NCBI GenBank assembly: GCA_035641315.1
Contig: DASQUK010000248.1
Coordinates: 14,938 to 78,937, forward strand
DNA length: 64,000 bases
Reading direction: 5' to 3'
Source of the DNA: DASQUK01 sp035641315
GTDB taxonomy: Bacteria > Actinomycetota > Acidimicrobiia > Acidimicrobiales > VFJN01
Positions 1 through 8,592 of the stretch are shown piece by piece. Below the pieces are notes generated by a model. The model saw nothing but the letters and a program-made list of their open reading frames with translations, was not told where the DNA came from and made no database searches. Each line of letters starts with the position of its first letter. Within the stretch, counting starts at the first letter, position 1. Both the position numbers and the translations under genes were made by a program.

Positions 1-132
1 GTCGTGGTGCTCGAGAACCTGTACCTCGCCGAGCTCGCCGACGCGCAGGTGGGCGAGTTCATGTTCGTCGTCTCCCACGCCAAGTTGCGGGGCGCCACCG
101 GCGCATGGGTCGCCCCGCTCGCGGTCGTCTAG
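1..132 (+). CDS. 3' end of a cyclase/kynurenine formamidase-like protein (partial)
   Basis: Only the last 43 codons are inside the window, open from the first base to the TAG at 130-132. The tail (ENLYLAELADAQVGEFMF, then WVAPLAVV at the very end) looks like the C-terminal strands of the cyclase / kynurenine formamidase family of metal-dependent hydrolases; this is a family-pattern judgement on a short piece. The stop codon overlaps the AGGAGG ribosome site (131-136) of the next gene, so it is the upstream member of the same operon. Confidence 0.4.
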   Translation, partial: VVVLENLYLAELADAQVGEFMFVVSHAKLRGATGAWVAPLAVV

Positions 133-140
133 GAGGACCC

Positions 141-1673
141 ATGGCTGAGCACTACGACGTGATCGTCATCGGCTCAGGAGCGGGCGGGGGCACCCTCACG
201 CACGCCTTGGCCCCCACCGGCAAGCGGATCCTGCTGCTCGAGCGGGGTGGCTGGTACCCGAGGGAGAAGGAGAACTGGGACTCCAGGGCAGTGTGGGGAG
301 ACCTCCGCTACCGCAACGCCGGCCACTGGGTGGACCAGAACGGCAAGGAGTTCAACCCCAAGCAGCACTACTACGTCGGCGGCAACACCAAGGTCTACGG
401 GGCCGTGCTGTTCCGCATGCGCGAGCGCGATTTCGGGCCGGTTCACCACGTCGACGGGGTCTCTCCCGCGTGGCCGCTCGACTATGGCGACCTCGAGCCC
501 TGGTACACGCAGGCGGAGCAGCTCTACACCGTGCACGGCGACCGCGGGATCGACCCGCTCGACCCGCCCGGCAGCGCCCCGTACCCCTATCCGGCGATGA
601 GCCACGAGCCCCGGATCGAGGAGCTCGCCCACGACCTCAAGGGTGCCGGTCTCGCGCCGTTCTCGCTCCCGATGGGGATCATGATCGACGAGGAGACGCC
701 GGAGCGGAGCCCGTGCATCCGCTGCGCGACCTGCGACGGGTTCGCGTGCCTCGTGAGAGCGAAGGCCGACGCGCAGGTGGTGTGCGTCGAGCCCGCCCTG
801 TTGCACCCGAACGTGACGCTGCGCACGAACGCCCGGGTCACGCGTCTCGAGACCGACGGCCACGGCGGTGCGGTGACCAGCGTCGTTGTCGAGCGCGATG
901 GGCAGCGTGAGGAGTACTCGGCCGCCGTCGTCGCGGTCGCCTGCGGTGCCATCAACTCGGCCGCGCTGCTACTCGCGTCGGCCAACGAGCACCACCCCCA
1001 TGGTCTCGGCAACAGCTCGCGGATGCTCGGCCGGAACCTGATGCTCCACAACAACTCGTCGCTGATCGCGATCTCGAAGACCCCGAACCCGACCCTGTTC
1101 CAGAAGACGCTCGGGATCAACGACTTCTACTACGGCGACGGCGAGTGGGACTTCCCGCTCGGTGCCATGCAGATGCTCGGACGCAGCGACGCGTTCACGA
1201 TGTCGCTCGACGCGCCCGACGCCGACGATCCGGCCGATCTGGCCGCTCACTCCCTCGACTTCTGGCTGACCACCGAGGACCTGCCCAGGCCCGAGAACCG
1301 GGTCGAGGTCATGGCGGACGGCCGCATCAAGGTGTCGTACACGCCGACCAACCTCGAGGCCCACGATCGCCTCACCGCCAAGTTCCGGTCGCTGCTCGAC
1401 GCCATGCGCTGCCGGGAGGAGGTCATCGACCGCGCCACCTACCTGGGCGGCAGGCTCGGGATCTCGGGCGTCGCCCACCAGAACGGGACCGCCCGGTTCG
1501 GCACCGACCCCGCCGCCTCGGTGCTGGACGTGAACTGCAAGCTCCACGACCTCGACAACGTGTACGTGGCCGACTCGAGCTTCTTCGTCTCCAGCTCGTC
1601 GGTGAACCCGACGCTCACCATCATCGCCAACGCCCTGCGCGTCGCAGACCATCTCAGGACACGCCTGGGGTGA
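141..1673 (+). CDS. GMC-family FAD-dependent oxidoreductase
   Basis: A 510-residue flavoprotein of the glucose-methanol-choline family, expected to oxidise an alcohol or sugar hydroxyl in the cytoplasm. The N-terminus has the FAD dinucleotide-binding motif (VIVIGSGAGGG followed by LLLERGG); the C-terminus has the conserved HQNGTARFGTDP segment and the SSSVNPTLTIIANALR stretch that carries the active-site Asn/His region of the family. A central CIRCATC cysteine group is a feature of the cholesterol-oxidase-like/fructose-dehydrogenase-like branch. The ATG at 141 was chosen over the upstream in-frame start at 105 because AGGAGG lies 5 bases before it. It overlaps the mutarotase start by 4 bases, which suggests that a sugar is the substrate; the substrate itself cannot be read from sequence. 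Confidence 0.85.
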   Translation: MAEHYDVIVIGSGAGGGTLTHALAPTGKRILLLERGGWYPREKENWDSRAVWGDLRYRNAGHWVDQNGKEFNPKQHYYVGGNTKVYGAVLFRMRERDFGPVHHVDGVSPAWPLDYGDLEPWYTQAEQLYTVHGDRGIDPLDPPGSAPYPYPAMSHEPRIEELAHDLKGAGLAPFSLPMGIMIDEETPERSPCIRCATCDGFACLVRAKADAQVVCVEPALLHPNVTLRTNARVTRLETDGHGGAVTSVVVERDGQREEYSAAVVAVACGAINSAALLLASANEHHPHGLGNSSRMLGRNLMLHNNSSLIAISKTPNPTLFQKTLGINDFYYGDGEWDFPLGAMQMLGRSDAFTMSLDAPDADDPADLAAHSLDFWLTTEDLPRPENRVEVMADGRIKVSYTPTNLEAHDRLTAKFRSLLDAMRCREEVIDRATYLGGRLGISGVAHQNGTARFGTDPAASVLDVNCKLHDLDNVYVADSSFFVSSSSVNPTLTIIANALRVADHLRTRLG

Positions 1674-2539
1674 GCGTGACCCTCGCCGCCGGCGGGCTCG
1701 AAGCCACCTTCCTCGCCGAGCTCGGGATGCTCGGCACGTCGTTGCGCCGCCGGGGCGAGGAGTTCGTCGCGCTTCCCGGCGGGGTGGCGGCCTATCGGGA
1801 AGGCCACCAGACGGGCCTGCCGCTGCTGGCGCCGTGGGCCAATCGCCTCGACAGCTGGTCCTACTGCGCCGCGGGGATCGACGTCGACCTGACGGGGCTC
1901 CCCCTCCAGACCGAGAACCAGCTCCCGATCCACGGCACGATGACGGCGGCGTCGGGCTGGACGCTGGTCGAGCGCGACGCCGCCCACCTGCGGGCACGCT
2001 TCGACTACGGCGCCCGGCCCGACCTGCTCGCGGCCTTCCCGTTCCCCCACGAGATCGAGGTCGAAGCCCGGATCGACGGCGACGCGCTCGATATGACGAC
2101 CACCCTGCGGCCGACCGCCGATCAAGTCGTGCCCGTGGCCTTCGGCTGGCATCCCTACCTGCGCGTGCCGACGGGCGAGCGCTCGGAGTGGCGGCTCCTA
2201 CTTCCCGCACGCGACCACCTCGCCCTCGACGCCCGTGGCATCCCCACGGGTGACGCGACACCAGTAAGCGCCGAGGCCGATCCGATCGGTGACCGCACGT
2301 TCGACGACCTCTACGCGCTCGGCTCGGACCGCGAGCTCGCGCTCGAGAGCACCGATCACCGGCTCACCGTGCGGTACGGCGAGGGTTACCCGTACGCCCA
2401 GGTGTTCGCGCCCCCGGGCGCCGACTTCGTCTGTCTCGAACCCATGACCGCGCCCACCAACTCTCTGAGTACCGGGACATGTCCAGTCGTCCCTGCCGGC
2501 GAGGCGTTCACGGCGCGCTTCTCGATCACGCTCGCGTAA
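1670..2539 (+). CDS. aldose 1-epimerase (galactose mutarotase family)
   Basis: About 289 residues, the usual length for a single-domain mutarotase, which interconverts alpha and beta anomers of hexoses. Family signatures are visible in order: PLLAPWANRL near residue 60, an IHG motif near residue 87 (catalytic-region His), FGWHPYL near residue 160 and the C-terminal EPMTAPTNSL carrying the catalytic Glu. The GTG at 1670 overlaps the stop of the GMC gene (GTGA); a second GTG at 1676 is possible. The coupling with an alcohol-oxidising flavoprotein suggests a small sugar-oxidation operon. Confidence 0.85.
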   Translation: MSVTLAAGGLEATFLAELGMLGTSLRRRGEEFVALPGGVAAYREGHQTGLPLLAPWANRLDSWSYCAAGIDVDLTGLPLQTENQLPIHGTMTAASGWTLVERDAAHLRARFDYGARPDLLAAFPFPHEIEVEARIDGDALDMTTTLRPTADQVVPVAFGWHPYLRVPTGERSEWRLLLPARDHLALDARGIPTGDATPVSAEADPIGDRTFDDLYALGSDRELALESTDHRLTVRYGEGYPYAQVFAPPGADFVCLEPMTAPTNSLSTGTCPVVPAGEAFTARFSITLA

Positions 2540-2569
2540 CACCCCAGCAGGAAAGGACACCGAGCCAGC

Positions 2570-3970
2570 ATGAACGACGAGTTCGACGTCATCGTCATCG
2601 GCGGTGGGCCCGCGGGTGAGAACGTCGCCGGCCGCTGCGCCGACGGGGGGCTCGAGGTCGCGCTTGTCGAGCGCGAGCTCGTCGGCGGTGAGTGCTCGTA
2701 CTGGGGCTGCATCCCGTCCAAGACGCTCATCCGCCCCGGTGACGCACTGGCCGCCGCCCGACGCGTTCCCGGCGCGGCCGAGGCCGTCACCGGTCGCATC
2801 GACGTGGCGGCGGCGTTCGCCCAGCGGGACTACATGGTGAGCGACTGGACCGACACCGGCCAAGCTCGCTGGCTGGAGAGCAAGTCGATCGCGCTGGTTC
2901 GTGGCCGGGGCAGGCTGGCCGGCGATCACGTCGTCGACGCGGAAGCGGACGACGGTTCGATGCGGACGCTTCGGGCCCGAAAGGCCGTCGTGCTCGCCAC
3001 CGGCACCGGCCCGGCGATCCCGCCCATCGACGGCCTGCGCGACCTGGCACCTTGGGACAACCGCGTGGTTACCTCGGCCAAGGAGCTGCCCGGTCGCCTG
3101 CTCGTGCTCGGCGGCGGTGCGATCGGTGCCGAGATGGCACAGGCGTTCAGGCGGCTGGGCTGTGAGGACGTCACGATCGTCGAGGCCCTCGATCGGCTGC
3201 TGGCCAACGAGGAGCCATTCGCCGGAGAGCAGGTGCGCGCCGCGTTCGAAACCGAGGGGATCTCGGTCGTCGTCGGCGCCCGCATGACCGCGGCGCGGCG
3301 TGACGGCGCCGACGGTCCCGTCGTGGCCACACTGGAGGACGGCCGCGAGCTCACCGCCGACGAGATCCTCGTCGCCGTCGGCCGGCGCCCGAACACGGGC
3401 GATCTCGGGTTGGACCGGGTCGGTCTGGCCGACAAGTCGGGTCGCTACCTCGACGTCGATGACCAGCTGCGCGTCAAGGGCGCCGAGGGTGACTGGCTCT
3501 ACGCCGTGGGCGACTGCAACGGCCGCGCCCTGCTCACCCACATGGGCAAGTACCAGGGGCGCCTGTGTGGCGACGTCGTCCTCGGCAAGGACGTCGCCGA
3601 TGTCGCCGACCACGGCATCGTTCCCCGGGTCACGTTCACCGACCCCCAGGTGTGCGCGGTGGGCCTGACCGAGCAGCAGGCGCGTGACCAGGGCCTCGAT
3701 GTCCGAACGGTGGCGTACGGCACGGGTGACGTACCCGGCGCCTACACGCTCGGGACCGGCGTGTCCGGAACGAGCCAGCTCGTGGTCGACGGGCGACGGC
3801 GGGTCATCGTGGGCGCGACCTTCACCGGGCCCGGCGTCCAGGAACTTCTGCACTCGGCGACGATCGCCATCGCCGGCGCGGTCACTCTCGACGAACTCTG
3901 GCACGCGGTTCCGGCGTTCCCCACCGTCAGCGAGGTGTGGCTGCACCTCCTCGAGGCCTACGGCCTCTAG
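2570..3970 (+). CDS. pyridine nucleotide-disulfide oxidoreductase (dihydrolipoyl dehydrogenase/mercuric reductase-like)
   Basis: A 466-residue class I flavin disulfide reductase. FAD motif VIVIGGGPAGE at the N-terminus, redox-active pair in GGECSYWGCIPSKT, NAD(P) motif LLVLGGGAIGAE near residue 180, second FAD motif YAVGDCNG, then the dimerisation domain. The dimer-domain motif that carries the catalytic His in true dihydrolipoyl dehydrogenases (HPTxxE) reads FPTVSE here, so it is unlikely to be Lpd; the natural disulfide or quinone substrate is unknown. It starts 30 bases after the epimerase stop, with AGGAAAGGA upstream. A close relative is encoded at 13499-14920 and a third is decayed at 7965-8244. 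Confidence 0.85.
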   Translation: MNDEFDVIVIGGGPAGENVAGRCADGGLEVALVERELVGGECSYWGCIPSKTLIRPGDALAAARRVPGAAEAVTGRIDVAAAFAQRDYMVSDWTDTGQARWLESKSIALVRGRGRLAGDHVVDAEADDGSMRTLRARKAVVLATGTGPAIPPIDGLRDLAPWDNRVVTSAKELPGRLLVLGGGAIGAEMAQAFRRLGCEDVTIVEALDRLLANEEPFAGEQVRAAFETEGISVVVGARMTAARRDGADGPVVATLEDGRELTADEILVAVGRRPNTGDLGLDRVGLADKSGRYLDVDDQLRVKGAEGDWLYAVGDCNGRALLTHMGKYQGRLCGDVVLGKDVADVADHGIVPRVTFTDPQVCAVGLTEQQARDQGLDVRTVAYGTGDVPGAYTLGTGVSGTSQLVVDGRRRVIVGATFTGPGVQELLHSATIAIAGAVTLDELWHAVPAFPTVSEVWLHLLEAYGL

Positions 3971-3987
3971 GGAGAAGGAGCGGATCG

Positions 3988-5274
3988 ATGCCCGAAGTCT
4001 CGTTCACGAACCTGGTGGTCGTCGCCGCGATCGCCGTGGGGGCGCCCATGCTCGTAGGGATCTTCCCCCGCATCCGGGTGCCGGCGGTCGTGCTCGAGAT
4101 CATCGCCGGCATCGTCGTCGGACCCAGCGGCCTGGGATGGGTCGAGATCGACGAGCCCATAGAGATCCTGGCGCTGATGGGACTGGCCTTTCTCCTGTTC
4201 CTCGCTGGGCTGGAGATCGACGCCACACGCCTGCGAGGCCACCTGCTCCGCCTCGCAGGCTTCGGGTTCCTCCTCACCGTCGTGCTGGGTGTGGGCACCG
4301 GCGCGGCGCTCGACGCCGGCGGCTTCGTGGAGTCTCCCCTGCTCGTGGGCATCGCGCTGATGGCCACCTCGTTGGGGCTGGTCGTGCCCGTGCTCAAGGA
4401 CGCCGGCCAAGCAGAGACACCGCTGGGCCAGCTCGTCATCGCCAGCTCGTCGGTCGCGGACTTCGGCGCAGTGGTGCTGCTGACCTTGTTCTTCTCGGGT
4501 GAAGACAGCGGCGCCGGGGCCAAGCTCGTGCTCCTCGGAGGCTTCGGCCTCCTAGTCGTCGCCGCCGCTCTCGGGCTCTCGCGACTGGGCCGCTCGATGC
4601 GGCTGGAGGGCGTCCTCGTGCGCCTCCAGGACACCACCGCAGAGATCCGGATCCGCATCGCGGTGCTCATCCTGATCGCGTTCGTGGCGCTTGCCGAACA
4701 GCTCGGCATCGAGACGATCCTGGGCGCCTTCCTGGCCGGCGCCATCCTCAACATGGTCGACCGCGACGCCATGAGCACGCACCCGCACTTCCGGATCAAG
4801 CTCGAGGCCATCGGTTACGGGTTCCTCATTCCCGTGTTCTTCGTCACCAGCGGACTTCGCTTCGACCTCCAGGCGCTCGTCGACAGTCCCTCGGCCATCG
4901 CACGAGTGCCCCTGTTCCTGCTGGCACTGCTCGTGGTGCGTGCTCTGCCGGCCGCGCTGTACCGATCGACGATCGAGGGCCGCGGCGCCGTCGCAGCCGG
5001 CCTGCTGCAGGCGACCTCGCTCCCGTTCCTCGTGACCGCCGCGGCGATCGGCCTCGAGCTGGGTGAGCTCACACCGGAAACAGGCGCCGCCCTTGTGTCG
5101 GCAGGTCTGCTCTCCGTGATCGTCTTCCCGATCGTCTCGCTGGCGCTGTTGCGGACAGGCATGCCCGCGGCCGACGAGCCAGTGGCCGCGCCGAGGGCCC
5201 CAACGCTTACGCCCACGGAAGCGGCGGCCCCGCTCGTTTCGCAGCGACACTCAGGAGGTCGCAGCGACGGGTGA
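3988..5274 (+). CDS. cation:proton antiporter, CPA2/Kef type
   Basis: An integral membrane protein of 428 residues with about 12 hydrophobic helices (Na+/H+ exchanger domain), expected to exchange K+ or Na+ for protons. The discontinuous-helix region holds a single acidic residue (SSSVADFGAVV), typical of Kef/CPA2-like electroneutral members. There is no C-terminal RCK/TrkA-N domain, so it is shorter than full KefB/KefC. The ATG at 3988 follows GGAGAAGGAG; the longer in-frame start at 3937 would lie inside the preceding gene. It is the last gene of the operon; about 220 bases follow without a convincing gene. Confidence 0.85.
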   Translation: MPEVSFTNLVVVAAIAVGAPMLVGIFPRIRVPAVVLEIIAGIVVGPSGLGWVEIDEPIEILALMGLAFLLFLAGLEIDATRLRGHLLRLAGFGFLLTVVLGVGTGAALDAGGFVESPLLVGIALMATSLGLVVPVLKDAGQAETPLGQLVIASSSVADFGAVVLLTLFFSGEDSGAGAKLVLLGGFGLLVVAAALGLSRLGRSMRLEGVLVRLQDTTAEIRIRIAVLILIAFVALAEQLGIETILGAFLAGAILNMVDRDAMSTHPHFRIKLEAIGYGFLIPVFFVTSGLRFDLQALVDSPSAIARVPLFLLALLVVRALPAALYRSTIEGRGAVAAGLLQATSLPFLVTAAAIGLELGELTPETGAALVSAGLLSVIVFPIVSLALLRTGMPAADEPVAAPRAPTLTPTEAAAPLVSQRHSGGRSDG

Positions 5275-5498
5275 ACGCGGCAGGGTCACCTCGGGCCAGA
5301 CGCGTCAGGCCCGCCTCGGCCGCATCGGCACGGACGACTCGGCTGCCGGGCTGTTCGCCGACCCGGCGTTCGGGTCCACACCCGCGGCCCTGTGGACCAG
5401 ACTGGCCGAGGCCACGCCGGTACGGCCGACCCACGACAGAGGAATAGCCGATGGCGGTGGCCGGGTTCCCCGCCCATCCGATCGAGCTGGAGGTCACC

Positions 5499-7112
5499 AT
5501 GCCGACATCGACCCCGGGCGCCAGGGTGGACCGGGACGAGGTGTTCCTGGAGTACACGAAGAGCATCTGCCCGGTGTGCAAGGCGGTGGTCGACGCGGAG
5601 GTGAACGTCCGGGATGGCCGGGTGTACCTGCGCAAGCGCTGCACCGAGCACGGCAGCTTCGAGGCGTTGGTCTACTCCGATGCGCAGATGTACCTGGACT
5701 CGCAGCGGTTCAACAAGCCCGGCACGCTGCCGCTGGCGACCCAGACCGAGGTGCGTGACGGCTGCCCGCTGGACTGCGGGCTGTGCCCGGACCACAAGCA
5801 GCACGCCTGTTTGGGGATCATCGAGGTCAACACCGCGTGCAACTTGGACTGCCCGCTGTGTTTTGCGGACTCGGGGCACCAACCGGACGGGTTCTCCCTC
5901 ACCCGGGAGCAGGTCGAGGCCGGTCTCGACGCCTTCGTAGCGGCCGAGGGCGAGCCCGAGGTGGTGATGTTCTCCGGGGGAGAGCCTTCGATCCATCCCG
6001 AGATCCTCGAGTTCCTGGCCATGGCGGCGGGCAAGGGCGTGGGCACGGTTGTGCTCAACACCAACGGGATCCGCTTGGCGCATGACCCGAGCTTCGCCGG
6101 GCGGCTCGCGGATCTCGGGGTCAAGATCTACCTCCAGTTCGACGGCTTGGAGGAGGCCACGCATCTGGCCCTGCGGGGCCGGGACCTGCGCAAGGCCAAG
6201 GCCCAGGCGCTCGAGCGCTGCGCGGCCGCCGGCCTCCCGACCATGCTGGTTGCCGCGGTCGAGGCCGGCGTCAACGACCACGAGCTGGGAGCGCTGGTCC
6301 GCCACGGCATTGCGCACCCGGCGGTGCGCGGCGTGGTGTTCCAGCCGGTGACCCACGCCGGGCGACACGCGACGTTCGATCCCCGCACCCGATTGACCAA
6401 CGCCGACGTGATCCACGGGCTCACCGCCCAGTGCCCCAAATGGTTCCGGGTCTCCGACTTCTTCCCGGTCCCGTGTTGTGCGCCGACGTGTCGGTCGATC
6501 ACGTACGTGCTGGCCGACGGCGAGGACGTCTTGCCGATCCCTCGGCTGTTGCCGATGGAGCGCTACCTCGACTACCTGGCCAACCGGGTCCTGCCCGACA
6601 CGAGCCTACGGGGCGTTCTGGAGGGCCTGTGGAGTGCCTCGTCGGTGCCCGGCACGGAGGCCATGGCCGAGCGGGTCGCCGCCGCGCTGCGCGCGGTGGG
6701 CCTCCCGGACGACCTCGGCGAGCTGGCCGGCAGCACCCTGTCGTTTTGCGCCGCCTGCGGCGTCGACGTTCCCGACGCGTTCACGGAGCTTGCGGCCAAG
6801 GCGTTCATGATCGTGATCCAGGACTTCCAGGGCCCCTACACGCTCAACGTCCGCCAGCTCATGAAGTGCTGCGTCGAGGAGATCACACCCGATGGCCGGC
6901 TGATCCCCTTCTGCGCCTACAACTCGGTGGGCTACCGGGAGCAGGTCCGCGAGCAGCTCTCGGGCACGCCCGTGGCGCCGGTGGTACCGAACGCCGTCGA
7001 GCTGGCCGATGTGCTGGTGCCCACCCGTCACGGCTCGCGCACCGTCGGCGACCCGGACGCGGGCGCGCCGCCGGCCCGCGTGCGGGTGAACCTGGGGAGG
7101 ACGCTCCGGTGA
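5499..7112 (+). CDS. Tes-like radical SAM protein (tetraether lipid synthase-like family)
   Basis: A 537-residue radical S-adenosylmethionine enzyme. The order of cysteine motifs is CPVC (residues 24-27) and C48 in an N-terminal rubredoxin-like segment, then GCPLDCGLCPDHKQHAC (C89, C93, C96, C104), then the [4Fe-4S] cluster motif CNLDCPLC (C114, C118, C121), then the SAM-binding FSGGEP. The C-terminal half has FCAACG, MKCC and PFCAYNS. This cysteine layout is that of the archaeal/bacterial family that includes tetraether synthase Tes, which joins lipid tails; whether this member makes membrane-spanning lipids is not shown. The ATG at 5499 is preferred over one at 5451 because GGAGGT lies just upstream. 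It overlaps the methyltransferase gene by 4 bases. Confidence 0.75.
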   Translation: MPTSTPGARVDRDEVFLEYTKSICPVCKAVVDAEVNVRDGRVYLRKRCTEHGSFEALVYSDAQMYLDSQRFNKPGTLPLATQTEVRDGCPLDCGLCPDHKQHACLGIIEVNTACNLDCPLCFADSGHQPDGFSLTREQVEAGLDAFVAAEGEPEVVMFSGGEPSIHPEILEFLAMAAGKGVGTVVLNTNGIRLAHDPSFAGRLADLGVKIYLQFDGLEEATHLALRGRDLRKAKAQALERCAAAGLPTMLVAAVEAGVNDHELGALVRHGIAHPAVRGVVFQPVTHAGRHATFDPRTRLTNADVIHGLTAQCPKWFRVSDFFPVPCCAPTCRSITYVLADGEDVLPIPRLLPMERYLDYLANRVLPDTSLRGVLEGLWSASSVPGTEAMAERVAAALRAVGLPDDLGELAGSTLSFCAACGVDVPDAFTELAAKAFMIVIQDFQGPYTLNVRQLMKCCVEEITPDGRLIPFCAYNSVGYREQVREQLSGTPVAPVVPNAVELADVLVPTRHGSRTVGDPDAGAPPARVRVNLGRTLR

Positions 7113-7975
7113 CCACGACCGATGCGATGCCCTCACTCGTCCAGCTCGCGCAGCGGTTCCAAGCGGTCGACGGGGACGACGCGGAGGCGGTCAAGGCGTG
7201 CTGCGCCGCCGCCTACGGCCTCGACCTGGTGGCACTGTTCCTCGGCGAGAGCTACCACCCCGGCGGCGCCGTCCTGACCCGCCGCCTGGCCGACGCGATG
7301 GAGCTGCGGCCAGGGGACCGGGTGCTCGACGTCGCCGCCGGGGTGGGCACCACCGCACTCCTGCTGGCCCAAGAGCGCGGCGTGGACGTGACCGGCGTGG
7401 ACCTGGGCGAGGTCCAGGTGGCCCGCGCCCGAGACCGCGCCCGCCGGTTCGGGCTCGCCGACCGGGTCGCCTTCGAGGTGGGCGACGCCGAACGGCTCCC
7501 GCTCGGCGACGGCAGCGTCGATGCCATCGTCTGCGAGTGCGCCTTGTGCACGTTTCCCGACAAGGCCGCGGCCGCCGCGGAGCTCGCCCGCGCCCTACGG
7601 CCGGGCGGCCGCCTCGGCATCACCGACGTCTGGCTCGAGCCCGAACGCCTCGACCCCGAGCTGCGCGGCCTGGCCGGACGGGTCGCGTGCCTGGCCGACG
7701 CCCGCCCCATCGCCGAGATCACCGACACCGTCTCGCAGGCGGGACTCACCGTCACCCGCGTCGAGCGCCACGACGACGTCCTCCTCGAGACCATCGACCA
7801 GGTAGAGACGCGCCTGCGCGCCCTTCGCCTCGCCGACCTGCCACCGCTACGCGGGCTCGACCTGCACCGAGGCATCGAGCTCGCCCGCCGAGCCGCTCAC
7901 GTGGTCCGATGCGGGGACGCCGGCTACATGCTCATGGTCGCCACCCGGCCAGCCACGGCGACCCGTGTGCCGTGA
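7109..7975 (+). CDS. class I SAM-dependent methyltransferase with conserved-looking cysteines
   Basis: A 288-residue Rossmann-fold methyltransferase: motif I VLDVAAGVGTTAL near residue 72, motif II acidic GVDLGE, motif III region GDAERLPL. Beside the ordinary motifs it has a CC pair near residue 32 (KACCAAAYG) and CECALCTFPDK after strand 4, giving several cysteines near the active site, unlike common ubiE-type enzymes. The GTG start overlaps the radical SAM stop (GTGA) with GGGGAGG upstream, so the two are translationally coupled and probably act on the same product or in successive steps. A thiol, metalloid or lipid acceptor are all possible; none is proved. Confidence 0.75.
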   Translation: MTTTDAMPSLVQLAQRFQAVDGDDAEAVKACCAAAYGLDLVALFLGESYHPGGAVLTRRLADAMELRPGDRVLDVAAGVGTTALLLAQERGVDVTGVDLGEVQVARARDRARRFGLADRVAFEVGDAERLPLGDGSVDAIVCECALCTFPDKAAAAAELARALRPGGRLGITDVWLEPERLDPELRGLAGRVACLADARPIAEITDTVSQAGLTVTRVERHDDVLLETIDQVETRLRALRLADLPPLRGLDLHRGIELARRAAHVVRCGDAGYMLMVATRPATATRVP

Positions 7976-8244
7976 GCTCGTCGTGATCGGCGGAGGTGCC
8001 GCGGGGATCACCGCAGCGCGCCAGCCCGCAACGCCCTGGCCCCCCGGGGGCGTTGTCGCCAGCGGTTCGGTCCCACGCCGATCCCGGGCGCGCCCCGGCC
8101 CACGCCTGTCCCACCTGGTCGACCGCCATCCAACAGGCGGCCGCCCAGCTCTGCCTCGAGCTCGGCGGCCTCACCGCCCGTCCCGCCCGACGGCCTGCCG
8201 ACCGTCCTGAGTCCATGCCGGTTCGCGGTGTGGGACCGCCGTGA
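7965..8244 (+). pseudogene. remnant of a pyridine nucleotide-disulfide oxidoreductase
   Basis: The first codons (from GTG 7965) read RELVVIGGGAAGITAAR, a perfect FAD-binding N-terminus of a flavin disulfide reductase. After about 20 residues the similarity stops. In another frame the end of the segment reads AHACPTWSTAIQQAAAQL followed by GGLTARPARR, which matches the C-terminal dimerisation end of the same family (compare YAYPTF in the gene at 13499-14920). The roughly 400 residues between them are missing. The simplest reading is an internal deletion of about 1.2 kb plus a frame change. The final TGA overlaps the GTG of the next gene, so the intact ancestor was probably coupled to it. Confidence 0.65.
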
Positions 8245-8585
8245 AGCCACAACGGCAGCGCAACCGACCCCCTCGCCGGACCGGCCCGATCGGCGCACCG
8301 GCAGCATGGGCCACGTGGCGCGAAGCCCTCGCGGTGCTCGCCTACGGACCCCACCTCCGCCGTACGGGCGCCATCGCCGTCGTGGTGGGAACCGTCCTGT
8401 TCTGCATCAACCAGCTCGACGTGGTCCTGCGCGGTGACGCCGGCACGGTCGTGTGGGTCAAGTCCGCGGTCACCTACGTCGTGCCCTTCTGTGTGTCGTG
8501 CGCCGGGGTGCTCGTCGCCACCCGTCGCCCACCGAGCTCAACGGACGAACGCGCCGTACCCGACGCCGAGGACGACGCCAGGTGA
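8241..8585 (+). CDS. NrtS-like small membrane protein (nitrate/nitrite transporter family)
   Basis: A 114-residue protein with two hydrophobic helices (GAIAVVVGTVLFCINQLDVV and TYVVPFCVSCAGVLVA) and a WVKSAVTYVVPF segment between them. This layout and the NQ...WxK..xTYxVPF pattern fit the small NrtS family described as nitrate/nitrite transport proteins; the function here is inferred from that. The GTG start overlaps the stop of the reductase remnant (GTGA). The proline- and arginine-rich first 35 residues may not all be translated. Confidence 0.55.
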   Translation: MKPQRQRNRPPRRTGPIGAPAAWATWREALAVLAYGPHLRRTGAIAVVVGTVLFCINQLDVVLRGDAGTVVWVKSAVTYVVPFCVSCAGVLVATRRPPSSTDERAVPDAEDDAR

Positions 8586-8592
8586 GGAACCG

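Noticed and set aside
2198..3946. A 582-codon minus-strand frame opposite the flavin reductase gene
   Set aside because: Exact antisense of a well-supported enzyme gene, with no recognisable domain or ribosome site.
5275..5498. A peptide gene between the antiporter and the radical SAM gene
   Set aside because: Frames are open but without ribosome site or similarity; treated as a leader region.
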